NCBI GenBank assembly: GCA_050920955.1
Contig: JBPBQS010000165.1
Span: 1 to 24,156, forward strand
Direction: 5' to 3'
Source: CAXSEF01 sp050920955
GTDB taxonomy: Bacteria; Pseudomonadota; Alphaproteobacteria; Acetobacterales; Acetobacteraceae
Length of the DNA stretch: 24,156 nucleotides
Both the position numbers and the translations under genes were made by a program. The notes under the pieces were generated by a model. The model was not told the origin of the DNA. It ran no database searches and saw only the letters and a program-made list of their open reading frames with translations. The first letter of the stretch is position 1. The number at the start of each line of letters is the position of its first letter. Shown here piece by piece: positions 17,369 through 24,156 of this stretch.

Positions 17369-18673
17369 TCAGCGGTTGACGATGCGGCGCGGCATGGTGA
17401 GCGCGAGCAGGCTGCCGGCGACGATGCTGGCGGCCAGGGTGTAGACGCCGAGGTCGGTGGAGTGCGTGCGGTCGATGATCCAGCCGATCACGTAGGGGCT
17501 GACGAAGCCGGCGAGGTTGCCGACGGAGTTGATCACCGCGATCCCGGTGGCCGCCGCCGCACCCGCGAGCATCGCGGTGGGCAGGCACCAGAACTGCGAC
17601 AACGTGGTCATCACGCCCATGGTGGCCACGGTGAGGCCGAGCATGGCGATCGTGGTGTCGCCGTGCGCCGCCACCGCGACCAGCCAGCCGAGCGCGCCGA
17701 CCATCCCCGGCACGGCGAGGTGCCAGCGACGCTCGCGCGCGGCGTCCGAGAGGCGGCTGACGAAGACCATCGTCGCCGCGCCGCAGCCGTAGGGCAGCAC
17801 GGTGAGCAGGCCGATCGACAGCGGGCTGGAGACGCCCGCGCCCTTGATCAGCGTCGGCAGCCAGAAGCCGATGCCGTAGAGGCCCATGACGAAGCAGAAG
17901 TACACGCCGCACAGCAGCCACACGCGGGGATTGGTGAATCCGTCGCGCAGGGCGTGGGACTGCACGCCCTCGCGGTCCGAGGCCACGTTGCGGGCGAGCA
18001 GCGACTTCTCCGCGGGCGTGAGCCAGCGCGCCGCCTCAATGCCGTTGTCGAGGTAGAACAGCACGGCGATGCCCATGACCACGGACGGCAGCGCCTCGAT
18101 CAGGAACAGCCAGCGCCAGCCGGACAGGCCGCCGATCCCGGCCATGGACTGCATGATCCAGCCGGACAGCGGGCCGCCGACCACGCCTGCGATCGGGATG
18201 CCGGTCATGAACAGCGCGATCATCTTGCCGCGCCGCTCGGCCGGGTACCAGTAGGTGAGGTAGAGGATCACGCCGGGGAACAGGCCGGCCTCGGCGACGC
18301 CGAGCAGGAAGCGCAGGGTGTAGAACACCGCGGGCGTGGCGACGAACACCATGGCGGCGGACAGCGCGGCCCAGGTCAGCATGACGCGCGCGATCCACAC
18401 GCGCGCGCCCACCTTGTGCAGGATGATGTTGCTCGGCACCTCGAACAGGAAGTAGCCGAGGAAGAAGATGCCGGCGCCGAGGCCGTAGACCGTCTCGCTG
18501 AAGTGCAGCTCGCCCAGCATCTGCAGCTTGGCGAAGCCGACGTTGACACGGTCCAGGTACGCAACGACGTAGCAGAGGAACAGGAACGGCATCAGGCGCC
18601 AGGTGACCTTGGCGTAGACCGACTGCTCCGTCCGCACGGGAATCGGAACCTCTCCAGCAACTGCCTGGGACAT
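17369..18673 (-). CDS. MFS transporter, anion:cation symporter (ACS) type
   Basis: A 434-residue inner-membrane protein with about 12 hydrophobic segments and the hallmarks of the ACS family of the major facilitator superfamily, including YLDRVNVGFAKLQM in the first helix region and the inter-helix motif RFLLGVAEAGLFPGVILY. Members import organic anions such as tartrate, phthalate, glucarate or hydroxy acids with protons or cations. The ATG at 18673 is used because TM1 begins about 35 residues later and an AGGA site lies upstream. The longer open frame is opposite the LysR gene and is not real. It is followed by the aldolase gene and divergent from the LysR regulator, suggesting substrate-induced control by that regulator. 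Confidence 0.9.
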   Translation of the reverse strand: MSQAVAGEVPIPVRTEQSVYAKVTWRLMPFLFLCYVVAYLDRVNVGFAKLQMLGELHFSETVYGLGAGIFFLGYFLFEVPSNIILHKVGARVWIARVMLTWAALSAAMVFVATPAVFYTLRFLLGVAEAGLFPGVILYLTYWYPAERRGKMIALFMTGIPIAGVVGGPLSGWIMQSMAGIGGLSGWRWLFLIEALPSVVMGIAVLFYLDNGIEAARWLTPAEKSLLARNVASDREGVQSHALRDGFTNPRVWLLCGVYFCFVMGLYGIGFWLPTLIKGAGVSSPLSIGLLTVLPYGCGAATMVFVSRLSDAARERRWHLAVPGMVGALGWLVAVAAHGDTTIAMLGLTVATMGVMTTLSQFWCLPTAMLAGAAAATGIAVINSVGNLAGFVSPYVIGWIIDRTHSTDLGVYTLAASIVAGSLLALTMPRRIVNR

Positions 18674-18755
18674 GGTCGTCCTGAACTCCCCGGGGTTCGC
18701 GCCGCCGTTGGCCGGCGTGCGCGTATTCCCGCAAGCCTCGGACGAAGCGGGGCGC

Positions 18756-18800
18756 CTTGACAAACGACAAGAATTCACCTTGACGTAAGCGGAATTCACC
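18756..18800. promoter_or_regulatory. Candidate LysR operator in the MFS/LysR divergent region
   Basis: GAATTCACC is repeated at 18771-18779 and 18792-18800, a 21-base spacing that places both copies on the same face of the helix. An imperfect palindrome, CTTGAC-AAAC-GACAAG, sits at 18756-18771. The region lies between divergent genes and is markedly more A/T-rich than its surroundings, as expected of a LysR-type regulator's binding region. The right copy ends 9 bases before the regulator's ATG, so binding could repress the regulator's own expression. Confidence 0.5.
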
Positions 18801-18809
18801 CGGACGGCC

Positions 18810-19736
18810 ATGCGCCAGCTCCCGAGCCTCCCCGCGATCAGGGCCTTCGAGGCGGCCGCACGGCTGGGCAGCTTCGTGCTGGCCAGCGAGGAGCTGCACC
18901 TCACGCCCTCGGCGATCAGCCACCAGGTGCGCGCGCTCGAGGCGCATCTCGGCTGCCTGCTGTTCGTGCGCGGCCACCGCCAGGTCGCGCTGACGCCGCC
19001 GGGGCGCGGCCTGCTGGGGCGGCTGACCCCGGCGCTCGACGCGATCGAGGCGGCGTGCGCCGAGGCCGGGCGCGGGCCCGCGGCGCAGGCGCTGTGCGTG
19101 CACTGCGCGCCGTCGTTCGCCTCGAAGTGGCTGGGGCCGCGCCTGCCGCTGTTCATGCGGCGCCATCCCGGCATCGGCATCCGGCTGTCGGCGAGTGCGG
19201 ACCCGATCGACCTCATGCGCCACGAGGCGCTCGACCTGGTGATCGCCTACGGGCCGGTGGCGCCGCGGCGCGGGATCGTGGCGGAGGGGCTCGGCGTCGA
19301 GCAGGTGGCGGCGCTCGCGGCCCCGGAGACGGCGCGGCTGCACGACCCGCTCGACGCCGCAGCGCTGCGCCGCCTGGTGCTGATCGAGTCCGCGGTGAGC
19401 CCGGTGCGCTGGGCGGACTGGTTCGGCCTGAACGGGGTGGCCCTGCCGTCGGGCGGCGCGTCCAGGCCGTCGTTCGACCGCGGCGCGCTGGCGGTGTCGG
19501 CGGCGGTGCAGGGGCTCGGCGCGGTGCTGGAGAGCACGCGCTTCGCCCAGGAGGAGATCGCGCGCGGCGAGCTGGTGCTGCTGGGCGGGGGCGCGATGCG
19601 CCCGGTGCCGCGCACGCTGCACTTCCTGTGCACGCGCGCGGCGCAGCGCGAGCTGCCCAGGGTCGTGGCGTTCCGCGAGTGGCTGCTGGAGACGCTCGGG
19701 GAGGAGCCGGCTGGCGCGGAGGCGGGGCGGGGCTGA
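18810..19736 (+). CDS. LysR-family transcriptional regulator, GcvA-like
   Basis: A 308-residue DNA-binding protein. The N-terminal winged helix-turn-helix (about 1-62) reads LPSLPAIRAFEAAARLGSF then LTPSAISHQVRALE, the pattern typical of the GcvA branch of LysR proteins. It is followed by a substrate-binding domain with the usual SFASKWLGPRLPLF opening of the effector domain. By family knowledge it binds upstream DNA as a tetramer and responds to a small-molecule inducer. It is divergent from the MFS-aldolase operon, its most likely target, and convergent with the GntP operon, from which it is separated by 44 bp. Control of the second operon is possible but not shown. Confidence 0.92.
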   Translation: MRQLPSLPAIRAFEAAARLGSFVLASEELHLTPSAISHQVRALEAHLGCLLFVRGHRQVALTPPGRGLLGRLTPALDAIEAACAEAGRGPAAQALCVHCAPSFASKWLGPRLPLFMRRHPGIGIRLSASADPIDLMRHEALDLVIAYGPVAPRRGIVAEGLGVEQVAALAAPETARLHDPLDAAALRRLVLIESAVSPVRWADWFGLNGVALPSGGASRPSFDRGALAVSAAVQGLGAVLESTRFAQEEIARGELVLLGGGAMRPVPRTLHFLCTRAAQRELPRVVAFREWLLETLGEEPAGAEAGRG

Positions 19737-19748
19737 GCCCTGCGGCCG

Positions 19749-19767
19749 GGCCGCGGAGGTCGCGGCC
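19749..19767. terminator. Hairpin between convergent LysR and GntP genes
   Basis: GGCCGCG and CGCGGCC pair perfectly around a 5-base loop in the 44-bp gap between the convergent LysR and permease genes. There is no T-run, so terminator function is only plausible. Confidence 0.4.
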
Positions 19768-19780
19768 GACGCGCCGTCGG

Positions 19781-21166
19781 TCACACCAGCCCGGTGGTCC
19801 GGTAGAGCGCGATGACCAGGAACACGGTGGCGGTCTTGATCAGGGTGATGATGAAGATGTCGCCGTAGGACTGTCGGTGGGTGAGGCCGCACACGGCGAG
19901 CACGGTGATCACCGCGCCGTTGTGCGGCAGGTCGTCCATGCCGCCGGACGCCATGGCGGTGATGCGGTGCATGACCTCGAGCGGGATGTGTGCGGCGTCG
20001 GCGGCGGCCGCGAGCTGCCCGCCCAGCGCCGCGAGCGCGATGCTCAGGCCGCCCGATGCGGAGCCGGTGATGCCGGCGAGCGTGGTGGTGGCGACCGCGG
20101 CCTTAACCAGCGGGTCGGGGATCACCGCGAGCGCGTCGCGGGCCACGATGAAGCCGGGCAGCGCCGCGATCACGCCGCCGAAGCCGAACTCGGAGGCGGT
20201 GTTGAGCGTGGCGAGCAGGGCGCCGGCGACCGCGGACTTGGTGCCCTCGTTGAAGCGGCCCCGTATGCCGCGGAAGCCGAGCGCCACGGTCAGCAGCACG
20301 CCCACGAGCAGCGCCGCCTCCAGCGCCCAGATGGCGGTGAAGGCGGGGACGTCGGTGACGAGCGGCTCGGGCAGGCCGGGCAGGCTCACGGTATCGGTCT
20401 TGCCGAACACGCCGGGGATGAGCCCGGTGAACAGCCGGTTCAGCACCCACACCGAGAGCAGCGGCAGCACGGCGACGCCCCACGGCGGCACGGCGCCCTC
20501 GTCGACGCGGTCGGGCTCGTTGAGGTGGCCGGTGCCGTAGCCCTCGTCGCCGGCCTGGCGGGCGCGCCACTGCAGGTAGCCGACGCCGGCGACCAGGATC
20601 ACCGCGGAGCCGAAGGTGCCCAGGATCGGCGCGGCCCAGGCGGTGGTGTGGAAGAACGCGGTGGGGATGATGTTCTGGATCTGCGGCGTGCCGGGCAGCG
20701 CGTCCATGGTGAAGCTGAAGGCGCCCAGCGCCAGGGCCGCGGGCATCAGGCGCTTGGGGATGCGCGCCTCGCGGAACAGCTCGGTGGCGAAGGGGTAGAC
20801 GGCGAACACCACGACGAACAGCGACACGCCGCCGTAGCACAGCACGGCGGCGACCAGCACGGTGGCCAGGATCGCGCGCTTCGCGCCCACCAGCCGGATG
20901 ATGGCGATGGTGATGGAGCGCGCGAAGCCCGACATCTCCATCAGCTTGCCGAACACGGCGCCGAGCAGGAACACCGGGAAGTACAGCTTCACGAACACCA
21001 CGGCCTTGGCCATGAACAGCCCGGTGAAGGCGGTCGGCACCGCGGACGGCGCGGTCAGCAGCACCGGCAGCATGGCGGCCACCGGCGCGAACAGGATGAC
21101 GCTGAACCCCCGGTAGGCGAGGACCATCAGAAGCAGGAGCCCGAGAAGGGCAATCGCGACGCTCAC
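19781..21166 (-). CDS. GntP-family permease
   Basis: A 461-residue inner-membrane transporter with about 12 hydrophobic stretches, resembling the GntP (gluconate:H+ symporter) family, which takes up gluconate, fructuronate, serine and other hydroxy acids. Recognisable segments are FPVFLLGAVFGKLMEMSG early in the protein and the Gly/Ser/Ala-rich TTLAGITGSASGGLSIAL near the C-terminus. The GTG at 21166 is preferred because AGGGAG lies 8 bases upstream. Another GTG at 21175 is in frame but directly abuts that site. It is the last gene of the histidinol-dehydrogenase-like/3HAD/SDR operon, 66 bp after the SDR stop, so it probably imports the substrate those enzymes oxidise. Exact family placement (GntP against related anion permeases) is likely but not certain. 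Confidence 0.82.
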   Translation of the reverse strand: MSVAIALLGLLLLMVLAYRGFSVILFAPVAAMLPVLLTAPSAVPTAFTGLFMAKAVVFVKLYFPVFLLGAVFGKLMEMSGFARSITIAIIRLVGAKRAILATVLVAAVLCYGGVSLFVVVFAVYPFATELFREARIPKRLMPAALALGAFSFTMDALPGTPQIQNIIPTAFFHTTAWAAPILGTFGSAVILVAGVGYLQWRARQAGDEGYGTGHLNEPDRVDEGAVPPWGVAVLPLLSVWVLNRLFTGLIPGVFGKTDTVSLPGLPEPLVTDVPAFTAIWALEAALLVGVLLTVALGFRGIRGRFNEGTKSAVAGALLATLNTASEFGFGGVIAALPGFIVARDALAVIPDPLVKAAVATTTLAGITGSASGGLSIALAALGGQLAAAADAAHIPLEVMHRITAMASGGMDDLPHNGAVITVLAVCGLTHRQSYGDIFIITLIKTATVFLVIALYRTTGLV

Positions 21167-21232
21167 GGCATTCACTCCCTGTTGTCCGGGGCGGCTCGTT
21201 CTTCGGCCGCTCCTGGATCGCTGCGGCGGCGG

Positions 21233-21997
21233 CTAGTCGGCGGTCCAGCCCCCGTCGATCACGAGCGAGGTGCCGGTCATCAGGGCGGAGGCGTCGCCGG
21301 CGAGGAACACCACCGCGCCCATCAGGTCCTCGACCTGGCCCACGCGCCCGAGCTTGATGCGCGCGAGCACGTCGGCGCGGAACGCCGCGTCGGCGAGGTA
21401 GGGCCGGGTGAGCGGCGTCTCCACGAAGGTCGGGCACAGCGTGTTGACGCGGATGCCGTGCGGCGCGAGGTCGATCGCCGACGCCTTGGCCAGGCCCTCC
21501 AGCGCGTGCTTGCTGGCGCAGTACGCGCTGCGCAGCGCGCCGCCGACGTGGCCCATCTGCGAGGACACGTGGATCAGCGAGCCGGGCAGCGACGCCGCGA
21601 CCAGGCGGCGGGCCACGGCCTGCGCCACGAAGAAGGCGGCGCGCAGGTTCACGCCGAGGATGGCGTCGAAGTCCGCCTCGGTGACGTCGGCGAAGGTGCG
21701 GGGGCGGTTGGTGCCGGCGCTGTTCACCAGGACCTGGAACGGCGGGCGCGCGTCCAGGGCGGCGCGGGTGGCGGCGGCGTCGCACACGTCGAGCACCAGC
21801 GCCTCGGCCGTGCCGCCCGCGTCGCGAATGGCTTCGGCGGCGGCCTCGATCTCGTCGCGGGTGCGCGCGGCCAGGGTGACGTGGGCGCCGGCCTCGGCCA
21901 GCGCCGCGGCTGCGGCCAGGCCGATGCCGCGGCCTGCGCCGGTGACGAGCGCGCGGCGGCCGTCGAGGCGGAAGGAGGGCGTGCGTGGCAGGATCAC
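21233..21997 (-). CDS. SDR-family NAD(P)-dependent oxidoreductase
   Basis: A 254-residue classical short-chain dehydrogenase. The cofactor motif TGAGRGIG lies near residue 20, the structural NSAG near 87-90, and catalytic Ser146, Tyr159 and Lys163 in the order VSSQ...YCASK. The C-terminal part ends with LVIDGGWTAD, typical of the FabG-like group. It should reversibly oxidise a hydroxyl to a ketone in the cytoplasm. Its GTG start overlaps the upstream gene's stop (GTGA at 21997-21994), so it is tightly coupled to the 3-hydroxyacyl-CoA-dehydrogenase-like enzyme. That context points to successive oxidation of one hydroxylated substrate rather than fatty-acid synthesis. Confidence 0.92.
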   Translation of the reverse strand: MILPRTPSFRLDGRRALVTGAGRGIGLAAAAALAEAGAHVTLAARTRDEIEAAAEAIRDAGGTAEALVLDVCDAAATRAALDARPPFQVLVNSAGTNRPRTFADVTEADFDAILGVNLRAAFFVAQAVARRLVAASLPGSLIHVSSQMGHVGGALRSAYCASKHALEGLAKASAIDLAPHGIRVNTLCPTFVETPLTRPYLADAAFRADVLARIKLGRVGQVEDLMGAVVFLAGDASALMTGTSLVIDGGWTAD

Positions 21998-22962
21998 GCC
22001 GGGTCGTCCGCGGGGCGCTGCGCGTCGATCGCGGCCATCTCGCGCTTGTGGCGGGCGAGCGCCATCAGGCGGCGGTCGCGCCAGGAGCGGCGTGCGGCCA
22101 GGGCGTCGGCGGGCAGAGTCTCGCGCCGCGCGGCCTCGACGCGGGCGATCAGGGCGTCGTCCCAGGCGTGGTGCTCGGCGGTGCTGGCGGCGATGTCGCG
22201 GTACAGGCCGCCCAGGCGTCGTGCGTAGTCGGCGATGCCGCCGGGGGCGTTCAGGTCGATGGTCTCGAACGGGCCCATGAACGCCCAGCGCAGGCCGAGC
22301 CCCTCGGACACGGTGCGGTCGATGTCGGCGGCCGAGGCCAGGCCGCTGTCGGCGAGGCGCCAGGCCTCCATCAGCAGCACGCCCTGCAGGCGGTTCAGCA
22401 CGAAGCCGTCCGCCTCGCGCGTCAGGGTGACCGGCACCTGGCCGACCTCTGCCATCAGCGTGCGCGTGGCCGCCAGCGCCTGCGGGTCGGTCCAGGGCGC
22501 GGGGACCAGCTCCACGACCGGCGCGAGGTAGGGCGGGTTGACGGGGTGGGCGACGAGGCAGCGGGCGCGGCAGGCGACGTGCTCGGTGAAGCGCGAGGCG
22601 GGGATGCCGGAGGACGAGCTGCCGACCAGCGTGTCGGGGCCGAGCACGGCGTCGAGCGCGCTCATCGCCGCGCGCTTGGCGTCGATGCGCTCGAACACGC
22701 TCTCCTGCACGTAGGCCGCGCCGGCGGTGGCGTCGGCCAAGCTGGCGGCGACGCGGACGCGGGCGAGCACGGCGGCGGGCGGGTCGTCGAGCAGGCCGGC
22801 GTCGCGCAGGTCGTCGAGCCTGGCGGCGATCTCCGCGCGCGCCCTGTCCGCGGCGCCGGGGTCGCTGTCGTGGAGGCGGACCTCGTGGCCGGCGCGGGCG
22901 AACACGATGGCCCAGCCGCTGCCGACCAGGCCGGTGCCGACGACGGCGACGGGCGGCCTCAT
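21994..22962 (-). CDS. 3-hydroxyacyl-CoA dehydrogenase-like enzyme (lambda-crystallin / L-gulonate or carnitine dehydrogenase type)
   Basis: A 322-residue NAD-dependent dehydrogenase. The Rossmann motif GTGLVGSGWA is at residues 9-18, followed by the acidic residue in LHDSD that favours NAD. The catalytic region shows SSSSGIPASRF and HPVNPPYLAPVVELVP, a hallmark of the lambda-crystallin/L-gulonate 3-dehydrogenase and L-carnitine dehydrogenase group rather than of fatty-acid beta-oxidation enzymes. Its length matches the group, and no fused thioesterase is present. It is 37 bp downstream of the histidinol-dehydrogenase-like gene and overlaps the SDR by four bases. It is expected to oxidise a 3-hydroxy acid or related free compound; the substrate is unknown. 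Confidence 0.87.
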   Translation of the reverse strand: MRPPVAVVGTGLVGSGWAIVFARAGHEVRLHDSDPGAADRARAEIAARLDDLRDAGLLDDPPAAVLARVRVAASLADATAGAAYVQESVFERIDAKRAAMSALDAVLGPDTLVGSSSSGIPASRFTEHVACRARCLVAHPVNPPYLAPVVELVPAPWTDPQALAATRTLMAEVGQVPVTLTREADGFVLNRLQGVLLMEAWRLADSGLASAADIDRTVSEGLGLRWAFMGPFETIDLNAPGGIADYARRLGGLYRDIAASTAEHHAWDDALIARVEAARRETLPADALAARRSWRDRRLMALARHKREMAAIDAQRPADDPA

Positions 22963-22999
22963 GCCGGGTGCCGCGTGGCCGCCCGGCGGTGCCGGTGCG

Positions 23000-24156
23000 T
23001 CATTCCGCGGCGGCGCCGTAGGGCACGTTGCGGCCGCCGAAGCGGCGGACGCGCAGGTTGGCCTGCTCGCCGTGGCCGGTGAAGCCCTCCAGGGCGCACA
23101 GGCGCGAGCAGTATTCGCCGATCCGCGCGGAGGCCTCGTCGGTGAGGACGCGCTGGTAGGTGCAGGTCTTGAGGAACTTGCCGACCCAGAGCCCGCCGGT
23201 GTAGCGCGCCGCCTTCTTGGTCGGCAGCGTGTGGTTGGTGCCGATCACCTTGTCGCCGTACGCGACGTTGGTGCGCGGGCCGAGGAACAGCGCGCCGTAG
23301 TTGGTCATGTGCGCGAGGAAGTAGTCGGGGTCGCGCGTCATCACCTGGACGTGCTCGGAGGCGATCTGGTCCGCGACCTCGACCATCTCGTTGTCGGTCT
23401 CGACGACGCACACCGCGCCGTGGGTGGCCCAGGCCTGGCGCGCGATGTCGGCCGTCGGCAGGATCGTCAGCAGGCGCTCGATCTCGCGCATCGTGTCGCG
23501 CGCGAGCTTCTCGGACGTGGTGAGCAGGATCGCGGGCGAGTCCGGGCCGTGCTCGGCCTGGCCCAGCAGGTCGGTGGCGCACATCTCGCCGTCCACCGTG
23601 TCGTCGGCGATCACCAGGGTCTCGGTGGGGCCGGCGAACAGGTCGATGCCGACGCGGCCGAACAGCTGGCGCTTGGCCTCGGCGACGTAGGCGTTGCCGG
23701 GGCCGACCAGCATGTCGACGGCCTCGATCGTCTGGGTGCCGAGCGCCATGGCGCCGATCGCCTGGATGCCGCCGAGGCAGTAGATCTCGTCCGCGCCCGC
23801 CAGGTGCTGGGCGGCGACGATGGCGGCGGCGGGGCGGCCGTGGAACGGCGGCGCGCAGGTGGCCACGCGCGGCACGCCGGCGACCTTGGCGGTGATCACC
23901 GACATGTGGGCCGAGGCGAGCAGCGGGTACTTGCCGCCGGGCACGTAGCAGCCGGCGGCGTTGACCGGGATGTTGCGGTGGCCGAGCACCACGCCGGGCA
24001 GGGTCTCGACCTCGATGTCGCGCAGGGCGTCGCGCTGGTGCTGGGCGAAGTTGCGGACCTGGGCCTGGGCGAAGGCGATGTCCTCGAGGTCGCGCGGCCG
24101 CAGCTCGGCGAGGCAGGCGTCGATCTCGGCGGGCGAGAGGCGGTAGGTGTCGCGGT
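23000..24156 (-). CDS. Histidinol-dehydrogenase-family enzyme, 5' end outside window
   Basis: The last 384 residues of a cytoplasmic, zinc-dependent, four-electron alcohol dehydrogenase of the HisD fold. The frame runs off the window's right edge, so the N-terminus is missing. Residues corresponding to HisD zinc ligands and catalysis are all present: QAEHGPDS (Gln and His, about 23549-23560), the Glu-His pair in ASEHVQVM (about 23351-23356), Asp in YGDKV and NH in GTNHTLPT (about 23231-23254), and a C-terminal His in TGHGEQAN (about 23072). No other histidine-biosynthesis gene is nearby. The operon partners are two more dehydrogenases and a permease, which suggests a catabolic paralogue such as HpsN (sulfopropanediol 3-dehydrogenase) rather than true HisD. 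The HpsN link is an inference. Confidence 0.85.
   Translation of the reverse strand, partial: RDTYRLSPAEIDACLAELRPRDLEDIAFAQAQVRNFAQHQRDALRDIEVETLPGVVLGHRNIPVNAAGCYVPGGKYPLLASAHMSVITAKVAGVPRVATCAPPFHGRPAAAIVAAQHLAGADEIYCLGGIQAIGAMALGTQTIEAVDMLVGPGNAYVAEAKRQLFGRVGIDLFAGPTETLVIADDTVDGEMCATDLLGQAEHGPDSPAILLTTSEKLARDTMREIERLLTILPTADIARQAWATHGAVCVVETDNEMVEVADQIASEHVQVMTRDPDYFLAHMTNYGALFLGPRTNVAYGDKVIGTNHTLPTKKAARYTGGLWVGKFLKTCTYQRVLTDEASARIGEYCSRLCALEGFTGHGEQANLRVRRFGGRNVPYGAAAE

Noticed and set aside
20103..21785. A 560-codon minus-strand frame bridging the GntP permease and SDR genes
   Set aside because: It is a shifted frame spanning two well-supported genes and is rich in Arg/Pro without membrane segments. 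No fusion or frameshift is needed to explain the two real genes.

Overview
The window is very GC-rich DNA with GTGA/ATGA-overlapped genes and almost no spare sequence. It looks like a chromosomal stretch of an alphaproteobacterium. The periplasmic PQQ dehydrogenase with its own c-type cytochrome, the ACS- and GntP-type transporters and a short hairpin-rich repeat with GCAAGGC-type ends would fit Acetobacteraceae (Roseomonas-like). That placement is an inference from gene content and base composition. No rRNA, tRNA, CRISPR array, phage gene or full-length insertion sequence was seen.

Layout. (1) 38-2926 (-): a soluble hybrid sensor histidine kinase with two C-terminal receiver domains. (2) 3050-3625 (+): a GNAT acetyltransferase. 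(3) 3784-7094 (+): a two-gene ABC exporter whose permease ends in a CPBP (CAAX-type) intramembrane glutamic protease domain. (4) 7222-13014 (+): a tripartite heavy-metal-type RND efflux operon made of an outer-membrane lipoprotein, a short adaptor and the inner-membrane pump. A 135-bp miniature element has inserted exactly at the adaptor/pump junction. (5) 16307-13063 (-): a PQQ-dependent dehydrogenase followed by a two-domain c-type cytochrome, with a readable promoter upstream and strong hairpins between the two genes. (6) 18673-16506 (-): an MFS organic-anion transporter and a class II aldolase, closed by a tandem terminator and divergent from a LysR regulator (18810-19736, +). (7) 24156-19781 (-): a catabolic operon of a histidinol-dehydrogenase-family enzyme (5' end outside the window), a 3-hydroxyacyl-CoA-dehydrogenase-like enzyme, an SDR and a GntP permease.

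How the genes fit together. Regions 5-7 look like uptake and oxidation of small hydroxylated organic acids or alcohols: periplasmic oxidation passing electrons to cytochrome c, and cytoplasmic uptake plus NAD-linked oxidation and aldolase chemistry. The LysR protein probably controls the divergent MFS-aldolase pair, through a 9-bp direct repeat spaced by 21 bp. Regions 3-4 are export systems.

The most unusual item is the miniature element at 9761-9895. It has 12-bp perfect terminal inverted repeats, five internal hairpins and an 8-bp flanking direct repeat that duplicates the pump's start region. It also keeps a 48-codon open frame that bridges the two ancestral stop/start overlaps, so translational coupling of the efflux operon may have survived the insertion. 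Other points of interest are the permease-protease fusion with a G-quadruplex-like linker, the altered metal site of the PQQ dehydrogenase, and the unrecognised N-terminal domain of its cytochrome.
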